Position numbers and translations under genes: made by a program
Source of the DNA: Arenicellales bacterium
GTDB lineage: Bacteria; Pseudomonadota; Gammaproteobacteria; Arenicellales; JAHEKD01
Assembly (NCBI GenBank): GCA_028284225.1
Contig: JANQSD010000001.1
Location: forward strand, 338,609 to 402,608
Length of the DNA stretch: 64,000 bases
Direction: 5' to 3'
In this document: positions 55,360-62,882 of the stretch, piece by piece
Layout of the letters: each line of letters starts with the position of its first letter
How positions within the stretch are numbered: the first letter of the stretch is position 1
The notes under the pieces: model-generated
The model's input: only the letters and a program-made list of their open reading frames with translations
Database searches by the model: none
What the model was told of the DNA's origin: nothing

Positions 55360-55881
55360 ATGAACGGTCCTGATAACAGTGACCGCTTGCTTGAAATAGG
55401 TGAGATTAAAGCTGCGTTTGGTGTAAAGGGCTGGGTAAAAGTTTTTTCTCACTGCCGGCCCAGCGAACAGATTTTCAGCTATCCGATCTGGCACATAGGC
55501 AGTGCCGGCCAGTGGCGAAAAATTGAGCTGCAAGCACATCAGCAGCGCCCAAATGGCGGGTTGATTGCGAAACTGAGTAATATAGATGATCGTGATGCGG
55601 CTTTATTCTTAGCAGGCCAGAAAGTTGCAATTGAGAAAGCTGAACTGGCCGAGCTGAAGGATGGAGAATATTATTGGTCACAGTTGATTGGGCTTGAGGT
55701 TATCACTCAAAAGTCTGAAAAACTGGGCACAGTAATAGATTTGATGGAAACCGGTGCTAATGACGTACTGGTGGTAAAAAATCAACTGACAGAACAGTTA
55801 ATACCTTATGCTGGATCGGTTGTACTGGAGGTTGATATTGAAGCAGGCCGGATGCTTGTTGACTGGGAAGCGGATTATTAG
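55360..55881 (+). CDS. rimM: Ribosome maturation factor RimM
   Basis: 173 residues. N-terminal barrel (LLEIGEIKAAFGVKGWVKVFS) and PRC-barrel domain (YYWSQLIGLEVIT ... GANDVLVVK ... LIPYAGSVVLEVDIEAGRMLVDW). It assists assembly of the 30S head and binds S19. Confidence 0.95.
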   Translation: MNGPDNSDRLLEIGEIKAAFGVKGWVKVFSHCRPSEQIFSYPIWHIGSAGQWRKIELQAHQQRPNGGLIAKLSNIDDRDAALFLAGQKVAIEKAELAELKDGEYYWSQLIGLEVITQKSEKLGTVIDLMETGANDVLVVKNQLTEQLIPYAGSVVLEVDIEAGRMLVDWEADY

Positions 55882-55884
55882 ACG

Positions 55885-56628
55885 ATGAAAATAGATGTCA
55901 TCACATTGTTTCCGCAATTGATTGAACAAATCCGCCATTTTGGCGTTCTCGGTCGGGCTTTGGAAAAGGATATTTGTTCGATTCGATGCTGGAATCCAAG
56001 AGATTACACAACGGATCAACATAGAACGGTTGATGATAGGCCCTACGGCGGTGGACCGGGTATGGTGATGATGGTCGAACCTCTAGCTAAAGCTATAGAA
56101 GCGGCTAAATCAAGTCATGAATCGACACCGAAAGTGGTTTGCCTTAGCCCCCAGGGTGAGAGGTTAACACAGGCGAAACTGGAACAATCCAGTAAGCAAA
56201 CAGGATTGATTCTAGTTTGTGGCCGTTATGAAGGCATCGATGAACGGCTATTAGAGACGCAAATCGATGAGCAGTGGTCTATTGGCGATTATGTGCTGGC
56301 CGGAGGCGAATTGCCGGCAATGGTGGTGATTGAAGGTCTGATCAGACTTTTGCCTGGTGCGCTGGGTAATTCGCAGTCTGCTGATCAGGACTCATTTAAA
56401 GACGGACTGCTGGATTGTGGACACTATACAAGGCCTGAAGAATATCAGGGTATGCAGGTGCCCAAGGTATTATTAAGTGGTAATCATGCTGAAATTGCCA
56501 GATGGCGGTTAAAGCAATCGTTAGGACGAACCCTAAGACTTCGTCCTGATTTGTTGGCGTCAAAAACGTTGACCCAAGAAGAAATTACATTGTTGGATGA
56601 ATATAGAAAGGAAACTGGAGAACAGTAA
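55885..56628 (+). CDS. trmD: tRNA (guanine-N1-)-methyltransferase TrmD
   Basis: 247 residues. SPOUT knot enzyme: [66 protein letters not shown]. It makes m1G37 in tRNAs, preventing frameshifts. Third gene of the operon. Confidence 0.97.
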   Translation: MKIDVITLFPQLIEQIRHFGVLGRALEKDICSIRCWNPRDYTTDQHRTVDDRPYGGGPGMVMMVEPLAKAIEAAKSSHESTPKVVCLSPQGERLTQAKLEQSSKQTGLILVCGRYEGIDERLLETQIDEQWSIGDYVLAGGELPAMVVIEGLIRLLPGALGNSQSADQDSFKDGLLDCGHYTRPEEYQGMQVPKVLLSGNHAEIARWRLKQSLGRTLRLRPDLLASKTLTQEEITLLDEYRKETGEQ

Positions 56629-56629
56629 C

Positions 56630-56971
56630 ATGAACGTGATTAAAGAAATTGAGCAGCAACAGCTTAAAGACGACATTCCTGAGTTCGGGCCTGGTGATAC
56701 CGTGGCTGTACAAGTTCGGGTTCGAGAAGGTCAACGTGAGCGTTTACAAACTTATGAAGGCGTTGTCATTGCCAAGAAAAACCGTGGCTTAAACTCATCT
56801 TTTACTGTCAGAAAAATTTCTTATGGTGAAGGTGTAGAACGTGTATTTCAGACTCACAGCCCGTTAATTGCATCGATCAATGTAAAACGACGTGGTGATG
56901 TTCGACGTGCCAAGCTCTACTATCTGCGTGAGCGTAGCGGTAAATCGGCCCGTATTAAAGAAAAAATCTAA
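56630..56971 (+). CDS. rplS: 50S ribosomal protein L19
   Basis: 113 residues from the ATG at 56630, one base after the trmD stop. [35 protein letters not shown] and the C-terminal [27 protein letters not shown] are typical L19. It sits at the 30S-50S interface. Confidence 0.97.
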   Translation: MNVIKEIEQQQLKDDIPEFGPGDTVAVQVRVREGQRERLQTYEGVVIAKKNRGLNSSFTVRKISYGEGVERVFQTHSPLIASINVKRRGDVRRAKLYYLRERSGKSARIKEKI

Positions 56972-56987
56972 AGGGTTCATATCTCGT

Positions 56988-57035
56988 CACTCCTGCGTAG
57001 GCGGGAGTCCAGGGGTCATTGAGAATGTCCCCTGG
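56988..57035. repeat. Palindromic intergenic repeat after rplS
   Basis: ACTCCTGCGTAGGCGGGAGT forms a hairpin of the widespread CCTGCGTAGGCGGG repeat type. It is followed by CCAGGGG…CCCCTGG (57009-57035), a second stem. Together they could end the ribosomal operon transcript. Confidence 0.55.
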
Positions 57036-57136
57036 CAAACGCAATAGCATCACTATTTGTTAAAATAGCGCCATTATGTTTTTATTGCTATCAATTGCCT
57101 GGTTGTAATGTTCGCAATTATCATCTGGTTTCTCAC

Positions 57137-58039
57137 GTGAGTGAAAATAACAATGACCTAGCTCTAATTGACCAATTTCTCGATTGGATCTGGCTCGAAT
57201 CTGGTTTGTCACCTCATACTATTAATGCTTACCGTACAGATCTAAAACAATTTTCCCTGTGGCTAAAGACCCGGCATTCAGATTTAGCTAATAGTAGCCG
57301 CGAAGATTTACTTGCTTATTTATCACATCGTATGGAACAGGGGGCTCAATCACGAAGCGTCGCTCGTTTCCTTTCTACTATGAAGCGATACTATCAGTTC
57401 GCGATTCAGCAAAAATGGATAGAAATAAACCCGGTAAAAGATATCGTGATGCCGAAAACCATGCGTCATTTGCCCAAAGTGATTACTGAGCAAGAAGTTG
57501 AGAAGTTACTTACAGCTCCTGATATAAAAACAAACTACGGTCTGCGGGATCGCGCCATGCTGGAAACGTTATACGCAACAGGACTGCGAGTTTCTGAGCT
57601 GGTCAATTTAACATTGCCACAACTTAATCTGCAGGCAGGTGTGGTCAGAGTTACAGGCAAGGGCAATAAACAGCGTCTTGTGCCCATGGGCGAAGAAGCA
57701 ATTAACTGGCTAGAGAAATACAGCCAGAAGGCACGCCCTGAATTGATCAAGAAACGGCTTACTGATGCCGTATTTCTATCCAGTCGTGGTACAGCGATGA
57801 CCCGGCAAGCATTTTGGCAATTGATCAAAAAATATGCCGCTCAAGCAGAAATAAAATCAGCGCTTTCACCGCATACCTTACGCCATGCTTTTGCAACCCA
57901 TTTGTTAAATCACGGTGCTGATCTGCGCACTACACAGATGCTACTGGGGCATGCAGATTTATCGACAACCCAAATATATACCCATGTCGCCAAAGAACGG
58001 CTTAAATCGCTACACGCCAAACATCATCCAAGAGGTTGA
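57137..58039 (+). CDS. xerD: Site-specific tyrosine recombinase XerD
   Basis: 300 residues from the GTG at 57137, giving the usual XerD length; a TTG at 57095 would add 14. Catalytic residues of the tyrosine recombinases are placed: Arg in ATGLRVSELVNL, Lys in VTGKGNKQRLVP, HTLRHAFATHLL (His-x-x-Arg), GHADLSTTQIYTHV (His and the nucleophile Tyr). The N-terminal core-binding domain is intact. It resolves chromosome dimers at dif with XerC. Although beside a genomic island, its features are housekeeping XerD. Confidence 0.92.
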   Translation: MSENNNDLALIDQFLDWIWLESGLSPHTINAYRTDLKQFSLWLKTRHSDLANSSREDLLAYLSHRMEQGAQSRSVARFLSTMKRYYQFAIQQKWIEINPVKDIVMPKTMRHLPKVITEQEVEKLLTAPDIKTNYGLRDRAMLETLYATGLRVSELVNLTLPQLNLQAGVVRVTGKGNKQRLVPMGEEAINWLEKYSQKARPELIKKRLTDAVFLSSRGTAMTRQAFWQLIKKYAAQAEIKSALSPHTLRHAFATHLLNHGADLRTTQMLLGHADLSTTQIYTHVAKERLKSLHAKHHPRG

Positions 58040-58131
58040 CTTTGGGGTTGTATGCTAAAACTTACGACCATGTTTCAAACAGTTTACAAAATCCTCATTG
58101 AAAGACTCAGCGATAAAATCTGAACTAGGGC

Positions 58132-58160
58132 TTGACCTTAAGTTAAGACAAATGTAGCAT
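58132..58160 (+). promoter_or_regulatory. Promoter of the tRNA-Asn gene
   Basis: TTGACC (58132-58137), a 17-base spacer and TAGCAT (58155-58160), 17 bases before the tRNA 5' end. Confidence 0.7.
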
Positions 58161-58176
58161 TGCTGCTCCTTCCAGT

Positions 58177-58252
58177 TCCCCGGTAGCTCAGTCGGTAGAG
58201 CAAGTGGCTGTTAACCACTGGGTCGGCGGTTCGAGCCCGTCCCGGGGAGCCA
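58177..58252 (+). tRNA. tRNA-Asn (anticodon GTT)
   Basis: 76 nt including encoded CCA. The acceptor stem TCCCCGG pairs with CCGGGGA; D arm TAGCTCAGTCGGTAGAGC, anticodon GTT at 58210-58212 in loop CTGTTAA, T arm GGTTCGAGCCC region. It decodes Asn codons AAC/AAU. Its 3' half is the attachment core of the island that follows. Confidence 0.95.
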
Positions 58253-58254
58253 AT
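58208..58254. repeat. attL core: 47-bp direct repeat in tRNA-Asn 3' end
   Basis: From CTGTTAACC at the anticodon loop to two bases past CCA, 47 bases are identical to 62563-62609. Bases on both sides differ, so the repeat is sharply bounded. This is the usual target of tyrosine-integrase islands. The tRNA remains whole on this side. Confidence 0.9.
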
Positions 58255-58302
58255 TAAATCAATAGTTTATCTCCGACTTCTATAATTTACCCTAAGTATA
58301 AT

Positions 58303-58332
58303 GTGTCATATTTGTGCCAATTTTGTGTCAAA
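58303..58332. repeat. Candidate integrase arm-type sites near attL
   Basis: TGTGTCA, TTTGTGCCAA and TTTTGTGTCAAA follow one another at about ten-base spacing. A related GTGTGCCAAATTTGTGCCAAAG cluster lies at 62437-62458 near the other end. Repeated TGTGCCA words beside att sites fit binding sites for a lost tyrosine integrase; this is inference. Confidence 0.5.
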
Positions 58333-58405
58333 TCTGTGGTACAAATATAATCTTGAATTAAATCAGAACGCAAATGTGTTTGATTTCCCTAAGTTTTATC
58401 TTTGC

Positions 58406-58434
58406 CGACCCGGTGGTATTTAACCACTGGGTCG
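58406..58434 (+). terminator. Hairpin containing a 15-base piece of the tRNA-Asn att core
   Basis: CGACCCGGTGGT (58406-58417) and ACCACTGGGTCG (58423-58434) pair over 12 positions with one G-U. TTAACCACTGGGTCG (58420-58434) is identical to the anticodon-arm part of the tRNA. TTTCATT follows. It may end read-through from the tRNA or reflect an old recombination scar. Confidence 0.5.
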
Positions 58435-58485
58435 TTTCATTAAGTATTAACAGAACAGTACCTTAAATTGGCATAAAGTATTGAG

Positions 58486-58825
58486 TGAATCGTCCCGAGT
58501 TTTTCGGAGACAGTTTAGTTAGAGCCATGCGGCTTTGTATGACTTGGTTTGTTGATCATACATTAATTCATATTCAACCGGTGGAATATGTCCAATTGGT
58601 TCCGGCAGGCGCTGATTGTTAATCCAATCTACCCAACTTAATGTCGCCTGTTCAACTTGATCTAATCCACGCCATGAGTCGTCTTTATAAATGACTTCCG
58701 TTTTATATAATCCATGAATTGTTTCAGCCATGGCATTGTCATACGAGTTCCCAACACTGTCGACAGAGGCATTGAAGCCCGCTTCAGTTAATCTCTCAGA
58801 ATATCGGATGGATAAATAGCCACGA
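58486..58825 (-). pseudogene. IS3-family transposase remnant (C-terminal part of OrfB)
   Basis: The minus strand from about 58822 to the TAA at 58519-58521 encodes the end of an IS3-type transposase: LSIRYSERLTEAGFNASVDSVGNSYDNAMAE, then GLYKTEVIYKD with the last catalytic Glu, and the C-terminal INNQRLPEPIGHIPPVEYE. Upstream the frame loses similarity abruptly, so orfA and most of orfB are gone. TGAATCGTCCCGAG…CGGAGACA at 58486-58513 looks like the surviving terminal repeat of the IS3/IS51 group. Confidence 0.75.
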
Positions 58826-58957
58826 CAGATCGTCGTTACCTTCCACAACTGACGCTTGAGTATGTGCAGCTTGTAAACAAATAATGTATTAACTATTGCG
58901 ATAGAAAATAGGACCCAAGTTATTTCCTAAAGGAAACCATCGGCTTACGGGCGATCC

Positions 58958-61903
58958 CTACTGTTCTCTTACTGAATTATTAGGTGCCAAAAATCCCTCT
59001 CCGGACTGGAAAAGGTTTACTATTTCCGCCGTAGATAATTGTTCTTTATCAATTTTTTGTAACCAATTAAGATCGATCAAATAAAGACGCCCATCTTCAT
59101 ATTGAACTAACATTTTGTCTCGTTTCGGCAAATAAACGACTTCCTTTACAATCAAACCCAAATCGACTAGCTTTTTTGCGCTAGTTTGATCAAAACTCCA
59201 GACCTCGCTAAGACCATTGGCATAAGTAGCAAGGAATAAGTTAGTTCCCTGTGGAGCAAAATCGATCTTAGTAACCATATTAGTAAGAGTTCCTATTTGA
59301 GAGCCATTCGATAGCGAACGAACTGATCCACCTTCCCTACCATAAGCGACTACAAACACCGAGGCTTTAGGATTTTCGTCGAAGTATATCGCATTAATTT
59401 GCTGCTCCGAGCCTACCCAAATAAGCGTGCGCTTTTCGTTGTTCAACACTGCGCGAAAATCCGCTCTCTCATTATCTTGACCCACCAATTCGGTGAATTT
59501 CCCCGCAACTACTTTACGTACCGATGTCACCTCAAATCCTAATGAAGCAACGCTTGCCGACGTTCTAAGATCAAATACTGTTGTATTGTGATAATAGCGA
59601 TTTTGGAACGGTGGATCCCCAGAATCTTCTCTAATAAACTCTGTAACGATCCCGAGTTCGTCGGTATGTTTAAATCTAAAACGCCATTCTCCATACTCTG
59701 GAACCGGTTCGCTCTCCCATATAACATCGTGCGGTTTATCGAGTTTTCGAACCGCTAGAGACTCAATGACTGTCTTGTCGTTATAAGAATAATCTGCATG
59801 TTTATACGTAACAAATAAGTCGGCATCAGTGCTCTCAACTAGTTCGCCCGAGTCTGCAGTAACAACTTGTCCAGTGACCAAGTTACGAAATGACCATGGT
59901 TCACCTTGTTTAACTACCATCTGTAAGCGGTGATCAACCACATCAAACTGGTCGTAAATTGTATCTTTAGTCAAAAATATGGTTTTCATTTGGCCATCTG
60001 CATTGACGATTTTCCAGGCGGAAGAAGAATTTCTTATTGCTTCAATTGATCTATTATCAGCGGATATATTGATTGAGTTCCCTTTTGTTTCAAAAGAGTG
60101 AGTTTCTAAAATCTCGACCTTCTTTGGGGTCGCGATTAACAAATGAGTATCATCCGCTGAGAACTTGACTACCACGCCATTCTCTTTTGATATTGAATAT
60201 TTGCGTTCTCCTGATGTACATGAATAAATAGCTAGCTCAGAATCGAGTTCTACAATTACGAAAGTGCCTAGAGACGAAAAATAACTATCCTTGACGGAAT
60301 ACTTATCACCGAGATTCACGTTATTGTGAGGCGTACTCAAAAAATAACCACCATTTTCGCGAGTTACTTGACATGGAAAATTTAGGTTGTGGCCACCATA
60401 AAGTTCGTATATTTCGTTGGAATGGGGTCTACTAACGTCGCCTGAGCTTAAATTCAAATTGACTGTCCAACTGTCGACGGCAGCCCATTCTGCGTGATCA
60501 TCTATTGATTGCACCCAGCACATCGAAAAGGCTACACTGCAAAACGCCGAGGGGTGATTGTATGGTGCGAAAATACTCCAATGATCAATTGTAGAAGGTT
60601 CTTTAAACTGTGAAATCTGCGAAATTGGCGGAAACGCTTTACCAATGTACTCACCATAGTCTCGGTCTAGAATCTGGTGACCTTGTCGCTTATCTAAAAG
60701 AATTAATCCATTATTGGTTTCCAACGTATGCCAATGGAAATTAGGTCCCCATGCCTCTGAAACACTATAAACATTGGGGATTTGTAAAATTGGTGTAGTA
60801 GTGTCCAAGTCAAAAAATTCAACCACCTCATTTTCATGCAGCACTACTACGCGCGAACCGTCGTCTGTTGCAAAAAATTCTTGAACATTCTCTCCAAATC
60901 GATCAAGGCGACCCGACTTCAATAATTTATCTATGCGGGAAAGTGTTTCTGTAATGCTTTCTGGGCTTCTTTGTTCGATTACAGCGAGCGCTTCAAGTGA
61001 AGCATAAATCGATTCAGCCGGCTCTTCATCGAATTCAGCAATAGCTAAATCAAGTGTCCTCTCAGCATCTCTTAATTCCGCGGCAGATTGCAGCTGGAAC
61101 CACTGAAAGACGACTGCAGCTAGAGATAATACAATGATGATTAGTAAACTACCTACCGCTGTAAGCCAACGACGCAGCTTTACTGTTCGTTGGCGTTCAA
61201 GCTCCAACTGATAGACTTTGTCCCTTTTTCGGAGGTCATCTAGGCCAACGCCGAGGATACCTGCTATTAATTGCAGTAATGAATCGTGTAATTGTGCCTG
61301 ATATTCACTAACTAGATTAGCTAATTCTTTGCTATCTATCTCGGGAGTATTTAGTTTCAGCGAGTCCCTGTGAAAACTTGGGATCGTCCATCCACGTTTC
61401 CCGTCCAGGCGAAAATCAGCTGCTAGTAGTTCTACTGGTTTGGTTTTATCTACCTCCCCATCTATAAGGTCGTACTTTAAAACCTCTGGAAAACATGCGT
61501 CCGTAGATCCATCATTAGCGTTTGGATCTCCTTCGAGTAACGCAGGGTGAATAAGATCACTATGGTCTGTTGGATGTAACTGCTTAAAATATTTGATTTC
61601 ATCCGAAACATGGGTTGACTCGATTACGTCCGGCGAACAGAGCACAACTAATGTTTTAGCACTATCCAAAGCGTCACAAATGCCCGTGGTCAGATTTCCA
61701 GTTGGTAGTTCTTCCTCATCTCGAAATACTGGAAATATCCGCTCAGGAATTAACTCTCCCCGTTCGTTTTCCGTGCCGACTAAATCCTTAGGGACTTCAT
61801 AAGTTTCTATTGCTTGGTGAAGCCATGTAGCCCATCCACCTTTCTCCTCGGTGTTATCGACGTGCCGATAGGATATGAAACACCAGTATTGTTGTTGCGG
61901 CAT
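58958..61903 (-). CDS. TIR-domain transmembrane protein with C-terminal beta-propeller-like region (putative defence effector)
   Basis: 981 residues from the ATG at 61903; a TTG at 61933 would add ten. Residues about 3-165 form a bacterial TIR domain: WCFISYRH, FRDEEELP loop, LVVLCSP and the helix VIESTHVSDEIKYF, where Glu102 is at the place of the catalytic Glu of NAD-cleaving TIR enzymes. A helical linker precedes one transmembrane helix at about 247-267 (LTAVGSLLIIIVLSLAAVVF). A short helical segment (SIYASLEALAVIE) leads into about 640 beta-rich residues like a WD40 propeller. It is the only cargo gene of the tRNA-Asn island. TIR-NADase abortive defence is likely but unproven; a signalling scaffold is the alternative. 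Confidence 0.75.
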   Translation of the reverse strand: MPQQQYWCFISYRHVDNTEEKGGWATWLHQAIETYEVPKDLVGTENERGELIPERIFPVFRDEEELPTGNLTTGICDALDSAKTLVVLCSPDVIESTHVSDEIKYFKQLHPTDHSDLIHPALLEGDPNANDGSTDACFPEVLKYDLIDGEVDKTKPVELLAADFRLDGKRGWTIPSFHRDSLKLNTPEIDSKELANLVSEYQAQLHDSLLQLIAGILGVGLDDLRKRDKVYQLELERQRTVKLRRWLTAVGSLLIIIVLSLAAVVFQWFQLQSAAELRDAERTLDLAIAEFDEEPAESIYASLEALAVIEQRSPESITETLSRIDKLLKSGRLDRFGENVQEFFATDDGSRVVVLHENEVVEFFDLDTTTPILQIPNVYSVSEAWGPNFHWHTLETNNGLILLDKRQGHQILDRDYGEYIGKAFPPISQISQFKEPSTIDHWSIFAPYNHPSAFCSVAFSMCWVQSIDDHAEWAAVDSWTVNLNLSSGDVSRPHSNEIYELYGGHNLNFPCQVTRENGGYFLSTPHNNVNLGDKYSVKDSYFSSLGTFVIVELDSELAIYSCTSGERKYSISKENGVVVKFSADDTHLLIATPKKVEILETHSFETKGNSINISADNRSIEAIRNSSSAWKIVNADGQMKTIFLTKDTIYDQFDVVDHRLQMVVKQGEPWSFRNLVTGQVVTADSGELVESTDADLFVTYKHADYSYNDKTVIESLAVRKLDKPHDVIWESEPVPEYGEWRFRFKHTDELGIVTEFIREDSGDPPFQNRYYHNTTVFDLRTSASVASLGFEVTSVRKVVAGKFTELVGQDNERADFRAVLNNEKRTLIWVGSEQQINAIYFDENPKASVFVVAYGREGGSVRSLSNGSQIGTLTNMVTKIDFAPQGTNLFLATYANGLSEVWSFDQTSAKKLVDLGLIVKEVVYLPKRDKMLVQYEDGRLYLIDLNWLQKIDKEQLSTAEIVNLFQSGEGFLAPNNSVREQ

Positions 61904-61933
61904 TACTGCTTTAGCTTTTCTCTTGTTGCTCAA

Positions 61934-62562
61934 TGAATCGGACTACAAACATATTTTAGCAGGAAGAGATTTTATGTCGCTTCTTTAATCTCTAACCTTT
62001 CTGTTAAGTCTAATCTACTTTAGCAGATCCGCGGACGTGAGTCCGTGGAGGTTTAGCTAATGAAGTGTACGCACATTTAAAGTGGTTTAGAAACTAATTT
62101 CTTCAAAAGGCTCAGAATATTCACCTGATGCAATAAATGAAATCGAAGCAAGGGCCAGCCAGTCTGTAGGATTATTTGAATAATAAACTTATTTTGAGAA
62201 TCAAGAAAATACTTAGTAATATCTGGATCCTGATTTCAGGATTATTGAGACCAAAGAGTGGAAGTTAAAAGATTATGTTGGTACTGGCGTGCTTGGTTTG
62301 TCAAATATAGGTGTTGAGATTACATTATGGGCCATAAATAATGTTTTAAAACAGTAAATACATTTGCTTTTTATCTTTGTTTCAGCTGGAGTCACATCGG
62401 AAACCATTCTAGAACTTTAATATGATAAGACTAAACGTGTGCCAAATTTGTGCCAAAGTTACTGTTACTGATCGTTATTTACTGGTATTTACGGGCATAT
62501 TTAAGTTTAGCAAGCGCCACAAGTGATTGATTTTTAAAGAAAGTAAGAATTGATAATTGTGC
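61934..62562. other. Non-coding end of the island with degraded coding scraps
   Basis: Upstream of the TIR gene. Contains a hairpin CCGCGGAC-GTGA-GTCCGTGG (62029-62048). Two short plus-strand open segments, ending GLFE-stop near 62190 and AINNVLKQ-stop near 62357, look like coding debris but match nothing I know. The TGTGCCA repeats at 62437-62458 lie here. No intact gene. Confidence 0.45.
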
Positions 62563-62609
62563 CTGTTAACCACTGGGTCGGCGGTTCGAGCCCGTCCCGG
62601 GGAGCCAAT
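62563..62609. repeat. attR core: partial tRNA-Asn copy
   Basis: A perfect 47-base duplicate of 58208-58254, beginning within the anticodon loop. The 5' half of a tRNA is absent here, so this copy is not a functional tRNA. Marks the right end of the island. Between here and 62883 I see no gene; CCCAGTGGTTA at 62742-62752 is an inverted scrap of the same core. Confidence 0.9.
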
Positions 62610-62882
62610 AAAAACAAAGACTTATTAAGCATGCCTCATTAAGATTATCAACTATCCTCTTAGGCTTTTTACCCCAAATAAACCCCAGTCGAGTTAGACA
62701 AAGATATAAGCTTTTGAATTATATTGGAATTTGCTTATCAGCCCAGTGGTTAGTCCACAGGTGGTCGAAGAATATCCTAAACTGACATGGTGCCAGATTC
62801 TAATTTCAAAACGTTAAATATAATTTAGAAATTGTCCTGTAACTGATATATTCTCGCTAGCAATCAAAGACAAGGAATAAAA

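Larger units (their letters stand above)
58208..62609. mobile_element. Genomic island integrated at tRNA-Asn (about 4.4 kb, integrase missing)
   Basis: Bounded by the 47-bp att repeats. Inside are arm-type-like TTTGTGCCAA/TTTTGTGTCAAA words next to each end (58303-58332 and 62437-62458), an IS3 remnant, and one large TIR-domain gene. No integrase, excisionase or replication gene is present, so it is probably immobile on its own or a deletion derivative. Confidence 0.8.

Noticed and set aside
57137..58039. XerD as the island integrase
   Set aside because: It lies outside the att repeats, adjoins the ribosomal operon and has the housekeeping XerD sequence; being next to tRNA-Asn is coincidental.
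58519..58848. Intact transposase gene
   Set aside because: Only about 100 C-terminal residues of OrfB remain; the catalytic Asp residues and orfA are absent.
62020..62060. Hairpin with GTGA loop as a small ribozyme
   Set aside because: No hammerhead or twister core bases accompany the stem; only a plain hairpin can be supported.
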